From Rubrobacteraceae bacterium (lineage in GTDB: Bacteria > Actinomycetota > Rubrobacteria > Rubrobacterales > Rubrobacteraceae): 17,628 nucleotides of DNA. The stretch covers positions 1 to 17,628 of the forward strand of contig JACCSM010000110.1 in assembly GCA_013698525.1 (NCBI GenBank). Reading direction: 5' to 3'. The notes under the pieces were generated by a model. That model had not been told where the DNA came from. It saw only the letters and a program-made list of their open reading frames with translations, and did no database searches. The position numbers and the translations under genes are program-made. This document shows, one piece after another, positions 1-6,732 of this stretch; position 1 is the first letter of the stretch, and every line of letters starts with the position of its first letter.

Positions 1-304
1 CGGCATTCTCGTCGCGGACGGGCTTGTCGTAGTAGCCGCAATTCTGCCAGACGGGGTTGTGCTCGCCCCCTGCGGGAGGGGTCTGCGCGTAGTCCACGTC
101 TCCCTCGGTGTGCTCTCCGGCCGGGCCTACGTCGTAGGTCTTTACGTCGTCAGGGGCGCCTGCGCCAGACTGCTGCCTGGCGTCCACCACCGCGAGCGCG
201 ATGAACCCCGCTACGAACAGGACGATAATCGCGCCTACTATCAGGTATGTCCTTCTGGAGCCCCCCGACCCTGTGCTCTGACGTCTTACCCTGCTCTGGG
301 CCAA
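1..304 (-). CDS. DUF3105 family membrane-anchored protein, 5' part only
   Basis: About 101 codons are visible; the 3' end lies outside the window. The TTG start is chosen because no ATG, GTG or TTG precedes it in frame nearby and a purine-rich GAGG sits 6 bases upstream; a TACGAT hexamer at 338-333 could be the -10 box. The protein has a basic N-terminus (residues 1-19), one membrane segment (about 20-40, rich in I, V, L, F) and then an outside-facing region. That region carries GEHTEGDVDY (63-72) and PPAGGEHNPVW (76-86), which match the pattern of the DUF3105 family (a conserved Y, then PP-x-G-x-H). The family's following H-x-L-E-H-G segment would lie beyond the window, so the call rests on the first half. 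The family's function is unknown to me. Confidence 0.7.
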   Translation of the reverse strand, partial: MAQSRVRRQSTGSGGSRRTYLIVGAIIVLFVAGFIALAVVDARQQSGAGAPDDVKTYDVGPAGEHTEGDVDYAQTPPAGGEHNPVWQNCGYYDKPVRDENA

Positions 305-381
305 AACCTTCCTCTTTCTAGCCTGCGGTGAGATCGTAGCACATGCAACCCGCTTCTCCGAGAGGCGTCAGAACGCCCGCG

Positions 382-564
382 CTACGAGCCATACGCGGCC
401 AGCGCGAGAGGAGATCCAGGCCAGGTCGCATACGCATAGCTCCCCACCCTCACCAAGAGCTGCGTCGGGTCGGAGACCATCCTCGCCCGTTCAGCGGTCT
501 CCCCGCAGCCCCCACACCGGGTAGCCTCACGTATTGCCTCGGACCGCAGGGCATCGAGACACAA
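382..564 (-). CDS. Doubtful small ORF with a CxxC motif
   Basis: A 60-codon frame begins at a TTG and has a single CxxC (RCGGCGETAE, about residues 16-25) that could suggest half a zinc ribbon. There is no clear Shine-Dalgarno, no recognised family and no second Cys pair. It lies just downstream of the cation efflux gene on the same strand. It may be a chance frame in GC-rich DNA or a gene remnant. Confidence 0.15.
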   Translation of the reverse strand: MCLDALRSEAIREATRCGGCGETAERARMVSDPTQLLVRVGSYAYATWPGSPLALAAYGS

Positions 565-579
565 TAGATCACAGATCTC

Positions 580-622
580 ATCGTTAATACCGTCGTTCTA
601 ACGATTGTTGATACGTTGATAC
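580..622. repeat. Inverted repeat plus adjoining 8-bp tandem repeat
   Basis: ATCGTTA at 580-586 is matched by TAACGAT at 599-605 (7-bp arms, 12-bp spacer). Immediately after it, GTTGATAC occurs twice in tandem (607-614 and 615-622). The cluster sits 15 bases past the stop of the cation efflux gene. It lacks a GC-rich stem followed by a T run in the direction of transcription, so a protein-binding site is as likely as a terminator. Confidence 0.4.
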
Positions 623-636
623 AAGCAGGATGAACG

Positions 637-1560
637 TCACTCCAGACGGGAGGGGAAGCGGAGGGTTTGGAGTGAGGCGTGATGGTCGCCTACGTGGTCG
701 ACCTGGAGGGTGGTATGGGAGATGGCGTACTCCTGGGTGAGGAGCTCTTCGAGTTCGCGCCTGCGGGCATGGCAGTCTTCGCTGCTCCCTACGAGGACGT
801 GGGCTGAGAGGGCAGGAAAGCCCGAGGTGATGGTCCAGATGTGGAGGTCGTGGACCTCGACTATGCCCTCGGCTGCTGCCATCCTCTGGCCGATTTCCCC
901 GGCGTCCAGGCCACGCGGCGTCGCTTCGAGCAGGATATTGGTCGAGTCTCTGAGGAGCGTCCATGAGCTGCCCAGGATCAGGAGCCCGATAGCGACGCTG
1001 ATCAGGGGGTCAGCGTAGCGCCAGCCGGTGAGGATGATAGTGGCTGCGGCGGCCATCGCGCCGACCGAACCAAGGGCGTCGGCGAGCACGTGGCGAAGGG
1101 CTCCCTCCACGTTCAGGCTCTCGCCACCGGACCTGTAGAGGATGGCAGCGCCTGCAGCGTTGACGAGGAGCCCGAGCGTGGCGACGGCCAGCATCGGTCC
1201 ACCGAGGACTTCCGTTGGCTCGCTGAGGCGGGCGTAGGCCTCAGCGAAGACCCAGACCGAGATAGCCACGAGCGTTACCCCGTTCGCGAGGGCAGCAAGG
1301 ATCTCTGCCCGACGGTACCCGAAGCTCCTCTCCGGTGTCGCCGGTCGCCCTGCCAACCAGGCGGCGAAAAGGGCGATCCCGAGCGAGAGGTTATCCGAGA
1401 GCATGTGTCCTGCGTCAGCAAGCAGGGCGAGGCTCCCAGTGAGGATGCCGCCGATGATCTCCACCATCGTGAAGCTCGCTGTCAGGACTAGCACGGCGGT
1501 GAGCGCGCGGCGGTTCCCGTCCCGCGCGTCCGCTGTGTGGTCGTGTCCGTGATGAGCCAT
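637..1560 (-). CDS. CzcD/ZnT-type cation diffusion facilitator (Zn/Co/Cd efflux)
   Basis: This 307-residue inner-membrane protein exports divalent metal ions, most likely Zn2+, in exchange for protons. The N-terminus is His-rich (MAHHGHDH), as in CzcD-type members. The two intramembrane metal sites are visible: D49-x-x-x-x-x-x-D56 with H52 in the DAGHMLSD motif of TM2, and H157/D161 in HVLADALGS of TM5. N134 of TM4 is also typical. Six membrane segments are followed by a cytosolic ferredoxin-like domain with VHDLHIW (about 237-243), a family hallmark. Length is normal. No Shine-Dalgarno precedes the ATG; instead TAGAAT ends 6 bases upstream, so the gene may have its own leaderless promoter although it follows the small membrane protein by only 49 bases. 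The metal specificity cannot be read from sequence. Confidence 0.92.
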   Translation of the reverse strand: MAHHGHDHTADARDGNRRALTAVLVLTASFTMVEIIGGILTGSLALLADAGHMLSDNLSLGIALFAAWLAGRPATPERSFGYRRAEILAALANGVTLVAISVWVFAEAYARLSEPTEVLGGPMLAVATLGLLVNAAGAAILYRSGGESLNVEGALRHVLADALGSVGAMAAAATIILTGWRYADPLISVAIGLLILGSSWTLLRDSTNILLEATPRGLDAGEIGQRMAAAEGIVEVHDLHIWTITSGFPALSAHVLVGSSEDCHARRRELEELLTQEYAISHTTLQVDHVGDHHASLQTLRFPSRLE

Positions 1561-1566
1561 GAGGCT

Positions 1567-1572
1567 ATTCTA
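1567..1572 (-). promoter_or_regulatory. Putative -10 box for leaderless cation efflux mRNA
   Basis: TAGAAT (TANNNT pattern) reads toward the gene and is followed by 6 bases and the ATG, placing the predicted transcription start on the start codon. No convincing -35 element is seen. Confidence 0.4.
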
Positions 1573-1609
1573 TCGCCGCGCGACTACCACGGCCGTTCGC
1601 GGACGGTAG

Positions 1610-1846
1610 CTATCGCCCGTGGTATTGGCGCTTGGCTAGCCAGATGCCGAAGGCGACCTGCGCCGCGCCGAGGAGGCGCATCAGGTTCGGGTTCTCGGCG
1701 AAGAAGCGGGCGACTTTGCGGACCCTTGCAGGGCCGAACTCCCACAGGAGCGAGTGCTCCGTGGGGAAGATCACCTCGATGATCCCGTCGCCGACGGTGA
1801 GGATCGCGAAGGTCTCCTTCAGCCTGCGGGCCCACACGCTTTGCAT
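1610..1846 (-). CDS. Small hypothetical membrane protein (78 aa)
   Basis: I do not recognise the family. The start is well supported: AAGGAGG lies 9 bases before the ATG and overlaps the htrA stop codon, with only 14 bases between the genes, so translation is probably coupled to the protease. The N-terminal half is mixed (LTVGDGIIEVIFPTEHS, about 16-32). The C-terminal half has one probable membrane helix (about 54-71, LMRLLGAAQVAFGIWLA) followed by a basic tail (KRQYHGR). Position suggests co-expression with the extracytoplasmic protease HtrA and possibly with the downstream metal exporter. No function can be assigned. Confidence 0.7.
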   Translation of the reverse strand: MQSVWARRLKETFAILTVGDGIIEVIFPTEHSLLWEFGPARVRKVARFFAENPNLMRLLGAAQVAFGIWLAKRQYHGR

Positions 1847-1860
1847 GGTGGCTTCCCTCC

Positions 1861-2967
1861 TTACTGTGACATCTCGCCGAGCGTCACTTCGAGCTTCTTC
1901 TCGTCTCCGTTGCGGAAGACCGTCAGGGTGACATTATCGCCTGGCTCATAGTCGCGCAGGGCGCCGAGGAGATCCCCGTAGCCCACTACTGTGGCGTCGC
2001 CCAGGGCCGTGATTATGTCCCCTCTGCGCACCCCGGCCTCCCTGGCTGGGCTGCCCGATACGACCTGCTCCACCAGCGCGCCCGAGTCTACGGGCAGGTC
2101 GAACCGTCCCGCGTCCTCGGGGCTAAGGTCAGTCGTCAACACGCCGAGATAAGGGGTCGTGACCTCGCCCTTCTCGATGAGCTGGTCCGCCACCGAGACC
2201 GCCGTGTCAGAAGGGATGGCGAAGCCGAGGTTTACCGCCCCGGTCTGGGCAGGAGGGAGATAGGCAACGTTGATGCCGATGATCTCGCCGTCGCGGTCGG
2301 CCAGGGCGCCGCCCGAGTTGCCTGGTGAGATCGCCGCATCAGTCTGGATAAGGTCAGTCAGGGCGCTCCTCGCCGCCGTACCGCTGCCGGTTAGCTCGGA
2401 AGGGAACTCGCGGCCCACACCGCTCACCACGCCAGAGGTTACGGTCGACTCGAAGCCAGACGGACTACCGATGGCTACTGCGAGCTGGCCGACGACGGGG
2501 GTGTCTCCCTCGAACGTGGCGGCCGGCAGGTCGTCACGATCCACCTTTATCACGGCGATCTCGGTGTTCGGGTCGGCGCCGACTACGCTCGCGTCTTCGA
2601 TGGTGCCGTCGGCGAAGGCCACGCTCACGTCGGTGGCTCCGTCGACCACATGGTTGTTGGTAACGATGTAACCGTCCTGACGGTAGATCACTCCGCTCCC
2701 TACAACCTCACCCCTCTGGGTCCCGAGCGGCGTCTGCTGCACCGCCCTGACGTTGACCTGCACGACGCTGGGTCCCACCGTCGAGGCGACCCTGGCCACC
2801 GGCTCGTCGGCCGGTATGGGCGTGGACTTCCCCGATGTAGCCTGCGGCGAGGCCTTGGCCGTGCCGTTTCCCTGGGATATTGGGTGTTGCTCGGAACATC
2901 CCGCAAACAGGATCGTACCGAGCAATGCGGCGAGTAAGGTGGAGCGCGCTCTAGATTCCACATTCAA
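1861..2967 (-). CDS. HtrA/DegP-type S1C serine protease with PDZ domain, probable lipoprotein
   Basis: This is a secreted quality-control protease. I take the TTG at 2967 (368 residues) because GGGAGG lies 10 bases upstream; an in-frame TTG at 3036 would add 23 residues but has no ribosome site. A GTG at 2961 is a near alternative. From 2967 the protein has a basic n-region, a hydrophobic stretch and a lipobox-like LFAGC with C24, predicting a lipid-anchored protein. A Thr/Pro/Ser linker is followed by the trypsin-like domain: VTNNHVV gives catalytic H106 and SPGNSGG gives S218. The acid position, normally Asp in DPxTD[LI]AV, is Glu136 (DPNTEIAVIKV). The PDZ domain spans about 272-364. It is first of three minus-strand genes; the 3064 gene diverges from it across about 96 bases. 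Confidence 0.92.
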   Translation of the reverse strand: MNVESRARSTLLAALLGTILFAGCSEQHPISQGNGTAKASPQATSGKSTPIPADEPVARVASTVGPSVVQVNVRAVQQTPLGTQRGEVVGSGVIYRQDGYIVTNNHVVDGATDVSVAFADGTIEDASVVGADPNTEIAVIKVDRDDLPAATFEGDTPVVGQLAVAIGSPSGFESTVTSGVVSGVGREFPSELTGSGTAARSALTDLIQTDAAISPGNSGGALADRDGEIIGINVAYLPPAQTGAVNLGFAIPSDTAVSVADQLIEKGEVTTPYLGVLTTDLSPEDAGRFDLPVDSGALVEQVVSGSPAREAGVRRGDIITALGDATVVGYGDLLGALRDYEPGDNVTLTVFRNGDEKKLEVTLGEMSQ

Positions 2968-3051
2968 TGTATCAGAACCTCCCGTAGGCGCCCGGAGCGC
3001 GTAGTTCGCTACAGAGTCTATACGAGGGGCGTCCAAAACGGTTGTACGTCG

Positions 3052-3057
3052 TACCCT
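3052..3057 (+). promoter_or_regulatory. Putative -10 box for leaderless mRNA of the 3064 gene
   Basis: TACCCT (TANNNT) ends exactly 6 bases before the GTG at 3064, and there is no Shine-Dalgarno. The -35 region is not recognisable. Confidence 0.35.
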
Positions 3058-3063
3058 CTAAGC

Positions 3064-3408
3064 GTGGATGCCTCGACCAACAGCAGAGAGGTTCCAGTCG
3101 ACCTCGCCCGCGCGGGCGAGGCTCGCTACTTTATAGTCTGGAGAGGCGCCGTCGCAGGACTTGGCGGCGGAGGGCCGAACGAGTTGGCCGTCGCGGCCGA
3201 AGCCGTCGTTACTGACGTCTTGCTCTCCGCACGAGAAGGTGTCCTCCAAATCGAGTCCGTACACGACGAGGAAGTCGTCAGGATCTCTATCAAACATCCC
3301 GAGATAAAGGAACGCCGGATGAGAGACCTCGAAGACATGCTGGACCGGTTCCTGGACGATTACGAGATTACCCCTACCCACGCGATGCTCGAAAAGCGGC
3401 TGCGTTAG
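3064..3408 (+). CDS. Small hypothetical cytosolic protein (114 aa)
   Basis: I do not recognise the family with confidence. The frame has GC-rich third positions, and the C-terminal third is amphipathic and charged (RMRDLEDMLDRFLDDYEIT, about 86-104), like a real helical domain. The middle (GGGGPNELAVAAEAVVTDVLLSA, about 35-57) has the flavour of the first helix of GHKL-type anti-sigma kinases (RsbW-like), but the ATP-binding N, G1 and G2 boxes are absent. At most it would be a degenerate relative. No signal peptide or membrane segment is seen. The GTG start has no ribosome site and sits 6 bases after a TANNNT hexamer. It is divergent from htrA and convergent with the minus-strand gene at 3589. 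Confidence 0.6.
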   Translation: MDASTNSREVPVDLARAGEARYFIVWRGAVAGLGGGGPNELAVAAEAVVTDVLLSAREGVLQIESVHDEEVVRISIKHPEIKERRMRDLEDMLDRFLDDYEITPTHAMLEKRLR

Positions 3409-3427
3409 AGCATTTCAGCACTTCAGC
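3409..3427. repeat. Short tandem AGCAYTTC repeat, also present near 7470-7519
   Basis: AGCATTTC then AGCACTTC then AGC occur in tandem directly after the stop of the 3064 gene. The same 11-mers, AGCATTTCAGC and AGCACTTCAGC, recur at 7509-7519 and 7470-7480. The remaining 160 bases before the 98-residue gene hold nothing I can name apart from a weak stem-loop at 3439-3455. Confidence 0.5.
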
Positions 3428-3588
3428 TTTCATAGCGAGTCCGTTTGAACGGGACCGTGTTCTGGCTGCGGGCACGCCCAGACCCTCTCATACGTCATTC
3501 CCGCGCAAGCGGTAATCCACTCCGAGGAGGCGGGCTCGTGGGCGATGGCAGGCTCCGTCGTGCCGTTGGCATTCGCCCAGATCCCGTA

Positions 3589-3885
3589 TCAACCTCCTGC
3601 GGCGTCTCTTGAGGCAGGTTCGCGGATGGCCTCCTTGACCTTCTCTTCTTCCTCTCTGAGGTAGAGGAAGACGTCCTGGGCGAAGCGTACGGCGTGCTCT
3701 TCGGGAAGGTTGACCCGCCGGTTTGCGAGGACCGACTCCAGCTCCCTGATGGCCGCATCTGCCATCCCGACCATCGTCTCCGCCTCCCTTAGTGTCTCCT
3801 CGCGCTCCTCGTCCGAGAGGCCCTGACTCTGCTTCAGTCGGTTCTGGTGTTCTTCGAGGAAGTGTATGAAGTCCCTGATACCCAC
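3589..3885 (-). CDS. Hypothetical helical protein next to the BchB-like gene (98 aa)
   Basis: I do not recognise this protein. It is acidic and almost entirely helix-forming: about 1-22 (GIRDFIHFLEEHQNRLKQ), a long stretch about 24-53 rich in E, R, A and L, and about 61-90 (EEHAVRFAQDVFLYLREEEE), with no Cys and no membrane segment. It begins 19 bases after the stop of the BchB-like gene on the same strand, so it may be the third gene of that unit and a possible partner of the NB-like proteins. The GTG start has no Shine-Dalgarno, and a perfect TATAAT ends 8 bases upstream, so it may also have its own leaderless transcript. The C-terminus (EPASRDAAGG) looks disordered. Confidence 0.65.
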   Translation of the reverse strand: MGIRDFIHFLEEHQNRLKQSQGLSDEEREETLREAETMVGMADAAIRELESVLANRRVNLPEEHAVRFAQDVFLYLREEEEKVKEAIREPASRDAAGG

Positions 3886-3893
3886 GAGGCAGG

Positions 3894-3899
3894 ATTATA
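3894..3899 (-). promoter_or_regulatory. Putative -10 box (TATAAT) upstream of the 98-aa gene
   Basis: A perfect TATAAT on the minus strand ends 8 bases before the GTG at 3885. It lies in the 19-base gap after the BchB-like stop. No clear -35 element is visible. Confidence 0.4.
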
Positions 3900-3904
3900 T
3901 CGGT

Positions 3905-5341
3905 TCAGGAGCGCGACTCCAGGAAGATATCTCGCGTCACCATGCCCGAGCCTTGTCTGCGGGCGCGTTCTTCGGCTAGCCGGCGGGCCCGGCCCCGCAA
4001 GAACAGCGGCACCTCTGCCGCCTCCTGTAGCGCCCCGTCCGTCCACTGCATGCCGGCCTCTCCTGCGGGCTCCACGCTCGCCCTCCGCAGGGCATTGTCG
4101 AGCGCGTCGGCAAGGACGCTTGATCCGGCGTAGCCCATGAGCGGTCGCCCGACGAAGGGCCTGTCGGCGACGGGAGGACAGAGGGGTAGGAAGGGCACTC
4201 CAAGAGAGTCGGCCACGCCTTGTTCCAGGTGTGTGCCGACGACCAGGTCGGGCTTCGCGGCTTCGATGCGGGCTGCGACCTCGTCGGGATCGTCCTCGAC
4301 AAAAGCCCCTTCCGTGAAAGTGTGGGCGTGGAAGAGGAAGTCCCTTTCGAGGTGCGTGAGATACGTCCCGCAGGCGGTGACCTCCAGCCCGACCTCGCGG
4401 GCCAGGGCGTAACCGAGGCCAAGAGGGTAGGTGAAGTCCCCGAATATGGCGACCCTGCGGTTCTGGAAGGTCTCGGGCGGTTCCAGCCGCGCGTACCAGG
4501 GAAGCTTCGCCGTGCGGGCCAGCTCGGCCCAGATCGTACGCTGCACGGATTTCGGGTCGAGCTGGCACAGCTCGCCGACGGCCCGCAGGGCCGCGCCCGT
4601 TCCCGCGGCGCCGATCATCGGGGTCGTTACCCGCGGCATCCCGAACTCGTCCTGGAGGTAGAGCGTCGCAGATTCCCCGACCTCCCTGTAGAGGAGCACG
4701 TTGACCCACGCGCGCGGGAGGCGCCCAAGGTCTCCCGTGTTCGCTCCCAACGGCACCCTGGCGTTTACCTCGACCCCGACCATGTCGAGGAGCCGCTCGG
4801 CCTCGGCGTACTCGGCCATCGCCCCAGGACCGAATATCGGTGGCCCGAAGAGGTTGACCGTGGGATACGGGCTCCTCTCGGGCCTGTCGTGCATCCTGGC
4901 CCGGATCAGGTCCTCCAGCGCGAGCTCCGCGGCCTCGGTCTCCCTCATGGCTGGCTCCTCCCAGGGGAACTTCACCAGTTCGGGAGGCCTTCCTGTCCCT
5001 TCTACCTCGGGGAGGGTGGTAGCAGGGATGGTCTCCCCCGCGAGCAGGGAGGCCTCCGAGCGGACGAGGATGACGATCTCCGTCTTCGGGTGACGCCGGA
5101 CGACACCGGAGAGATCGCGGACCAGGTTCCCGGGCGCCATCGAGCTATCGCGTCCCTCGCGAAGCGGGCTGAGCGTGACCGGTGCCATCTCCCCGCTTCG
5201 CTCACGGGCCCCGTGGAGCGTACGGAAGTAAGCTTCGCCAGGCAGTGCCCTGAGCAAAGCATGTACGCCCCTGATGCTCGCGGCCACACGTAGGATACCG
5301 TAGCTCTGCGGTCCCTCGTAGACGCCACGCAGTAGCTTCAC
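3905..5341 (-). CDS. BchB/ChlB-like protein (protochlorophyllide reductase subunit B homologue, function uncertain)
   Basis: This 478-residue protein belongs to the nitrogenase component 1 superfamily and most resembles the B subunit of dark-operative protochlorophyllide reductase. The N-terminus MKLLRGVYEGP...LRVAASIRGVHALLRALPGEAY aligns nearly gap-free with known BchB. The middle has NLFGPP (163-168), NVLLY (214-218) and RRVAIFGD (295-302). The end (about 430-475: MQWTDGAL, PLFLRGRARR, RDIFLES) matches the C-terminal PCP_red domain that marks BchB and is absent from NifK and BchZ. The position of the cluster-ligating Asp36 of Rhodobacter BchB is Glu36, and the SSCTAE cysteine region reads RSEAS. 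True BchB is usually a little longer (about 510-530). The start codon overlaps the BchN-like stop by 4 bases (ATGA), so the two are co-translated. No phototrophy genes lie nearby; the substrate is unknown. Confidence 0.85.
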   Translation of the reverse strand: MKLLRGVYEGPQSYGILRVAASIRGVHALLRALPGEAYFRTLHGARERSGEMAPVTLSPLREGRDSSMAPGNLVRDLSGVVRRHPKTEIVILVRSEASLLAGETIPATTLPEVEGTGRPPELVKFPWEEPAMRETEAAELALEDLIRARMHDRPERSPYPTVNLFGPPIFGPGAMAEYAEAERLLDMVGVEVNARVPLGANTGDLGRLPRAWVNVLLYREVGESATLYLQDEFGMPRVTTPMIGAAGTGAALRAVGELCQLDPKSVQRTIWAELARTAKLPWYARLEPPETFQNRRVAIFGDFTYPLGLGYALAREVGLEVTACGTYLTHLERDFLFHAHTFTEGAFVEDDPDEVAARIEAAKPDLVVGTHLEQGVADSLGVPFLPLCPPVADRPFVGRPLMGYAGSSVLADALDNALRRASVEPAGEAGMQWTDGALQEAAEVPLFLRGRARRLAEERARRQGSGMVTRDIFLESRS

Positions 5342-6669
5342 AGGTTCAGCGAGTCGAGGGTCTCTGCGCGGTCCATGGTACGCACCAGGAGTTCGAGGAT
5401 GCGACGGGCGCCCCCGTAACCGTAGAGTCCGGCTTCGAGGAAATCACGGGGCGAGCGGCACAGGTGTCCGCGGGCGACCAGAGGCAGGTGGAGGCCTGGG
5501 CTGGAGATCACTATGTCAGGCCTACTCTCGTCGATCCGATTCGTCTGCCCCCTGTAGTCCGGCGAGACAACGACGTCTACGTCGGGGCCGAGGGCCTGCA
5601 GCTCGGCGGCCAGGAACCTGCGGTCCAGCCGCGGCGCCCCGACCTCGAGCACTACGGCTCCCGCGTCAGCGAGGAAACGTGCGAGCGGGATCTCCAGCCC
5701 CGTGTCGCCGGTGAAGAAGATCCTCTTCCCCCTAATGCGGTTCCTCAAGACCCCCAGGTCCTCCCACGCAGACCTGGCCCGCGCGACCTCACTGATTCTC
5801 GTTCCGGCTTCCTCTGCCACGTCCTGGACGAAGCGGGCCGTGCCGTCGACTCCGACGGGCATGAGGGTCTTGACCACCGTTGCCCCGCGTCTCTCGGCGG
5901 CCGTCGCTGCTGAGGTCAGGTTCGGGTCCATCACGGCCACTACCGTGCCCTCCCCGAGGGGCGGAAGCTCGCCCATACCGGACCCCGGTACGGCACCTGC
6001 TACCTCCACCCCAGCCCTGGAGAGCTCCGCAGCGAGTCCTTGCGCGGCCCCTGGTTTGAGTGTGCCACCGAGCAGCACCACGGGGCGCCCGTCATTCGAG
6101 TCCGACGGTTCGATGCCTCGTCCCAGCAGGCCTCCGAAGAGCCCGCCGCGCTTCGCCGGAGAGGCGGTCTCCACGAGGTCTGAAGTCTTCCTCTTCGGGC
6201 AGAGGTTCACCAGGACGGTGAGTACACGGTCCTCGAGGTCGGTGGAGAGGATGCCAGGAACTTCGCGGGGGGCATCAGGGTTGACCACCTCAGAGGGCAG
6301 GTCGAGCTTGCGGGCTACGAGCCTGGCCTCGAACTCGGCATCGACCCCGAGCGATTCCGCCGTTCGTCCCGCCACGAGCAGCACCAGGCTCGTTCCACGG
6401 AGTCCGGCGGCACTCTCCACGATCCGGGATGCCAGAAGGCCCTGCTGCGGTGGGTCGTTGGGGTCGATGATCGCGAAGATCACCCGCTGGTCGCGCCGGG
6501 AGGGGGGAAGGTTCGGGGATGGCACGGCCGAAAGGCACTGGACGAGATGGGCTTCAGCCTGCGTACCGACGACGACGACGAGCACATCAGGAAGCCTCTC
6601 CGCCAGGCCATTTACGGCATGCAATGGAGGGAGAACGTCCGGTATCCCCGACTCGTTGAGGATCGTCAC
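5338..6669 (-). CDS. BchN/ChlN-like protein (protochlorophyllide reductase subunit N homologue, function uncertain)
   Basis: This 443-residue nitrogenase-superfamily protein is the likely partner of the BchB-like subunit. The C-terminal part is plainly BchN-like: GKRIFFTGDTGLEIPLARFL (314-333), LDRRFLAAELQAL (348-360), RPDIVISSPG (383-392) and a final GYGGARRILELLVR (417-430), matching the ChlN segments for domain III and the last helix. The N-terminal part is more divergent. By motif alignment the three Cys ligands of the NB cluster (C26, C51, C112 in Rhodobacter BchN) fall on P14, E39 and R102; the only cysteines are C45, C157 and C404. A low-complexity linker lies near 165-195. The GTG start has AGGA 7 bases upstream. 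A possible promoter lies in the 63-base gap after deoD, although all genes are co-directional. Confidence 0.82.
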   Translation of the reverse strand: MTILNESGIPDVLPPLHAVNGLAERLPDVLVVVVGTQAEAHLVQCLSAVPSPNLPPSRRDQRVIFAIIDPNDPPQQGLLASRIVESAAGLRGTSLVLLVAGRTAESLGVDAEFEARLVARKLDLPSEVVNPDAPREVPGILSTDLEDRVLTVLVNLCPKRKTSDLVETASPAKRGGLFGGLLGRGIEPSDSNDGRPVVLLGGTLKPGAAQGLAAELSRAGVEVAGAVPGSGMGELPPLGEGTVVAVMDPNLTSAATAAERRGATVVKTLMPVGVDGTARFVQDVAEEAGTRISEVARARSAWEDLGVLRNRIRGKRIFFTGDTGLEIPLARFLADAGAVVLEVGAPRLDRRFLAAELQALGPDVDVVVSPDYRGQTNRIDESRPDIVISSPGLHLPLVARGHLCRSPRDFLEAGLYGYGGARRILELLVRTMDRAETLDSLNL

Positions 6670-6697
6670 TCTATTTTCCTATCTAGCGGAGGTCGGT

Positions 6698-6726
6698 ACT
6701 TTACTAGCTCCACCTCGTCCCCACAA
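6698..6726 (-). promoter_or_regulatory. Possible promoter for the BchN-like/BchB-like pair
   Basis: On the minus strand TTGTGG (6726-6721), a 17-base spacer and TAAAGT (6703-6698) lie between deoD and the BchN-like start. The match to consensus is moderate (3/6 and 4/6). It would allow expression independent of the deo genes. Confidence 0.3.
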
Positions 6727-6732
6727 GAGGTA

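Larger units (their letters stand above)
305..636. other. Intergenic stretch without a convincing gene
   Basis: About 330 bases separate the DUF3105 gene from the end of the cation efflux gene. I see no tRNA-like TTCGAAT arm and no strong coding frame. It holds a weak 60-codon minus-strand frame and a small cluster of inverted and tandem repeats, both listed separately. Confidence 0.6.

Noticed and set aside
4220..5293. Long plus-strand open frame opposite the BchB-like gene
   Set aside because: It mirrors the minus-strand gene, has no family resemblance and an Arg/Gly/Pro-rich composition typical of antisense frames in GC-rich DNA.
3905..6669. Calling the pair NifD/NifK, NifE/NifN or BchY/BchZ
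   Set aside because: The PCP_red-like C-terminal domain of the second protein, its BchB-type N-terminus and the ChlN-type C-terminal segments of the first point to the DPOR branch; P-cluster and FeMo-co ligands are not seen.
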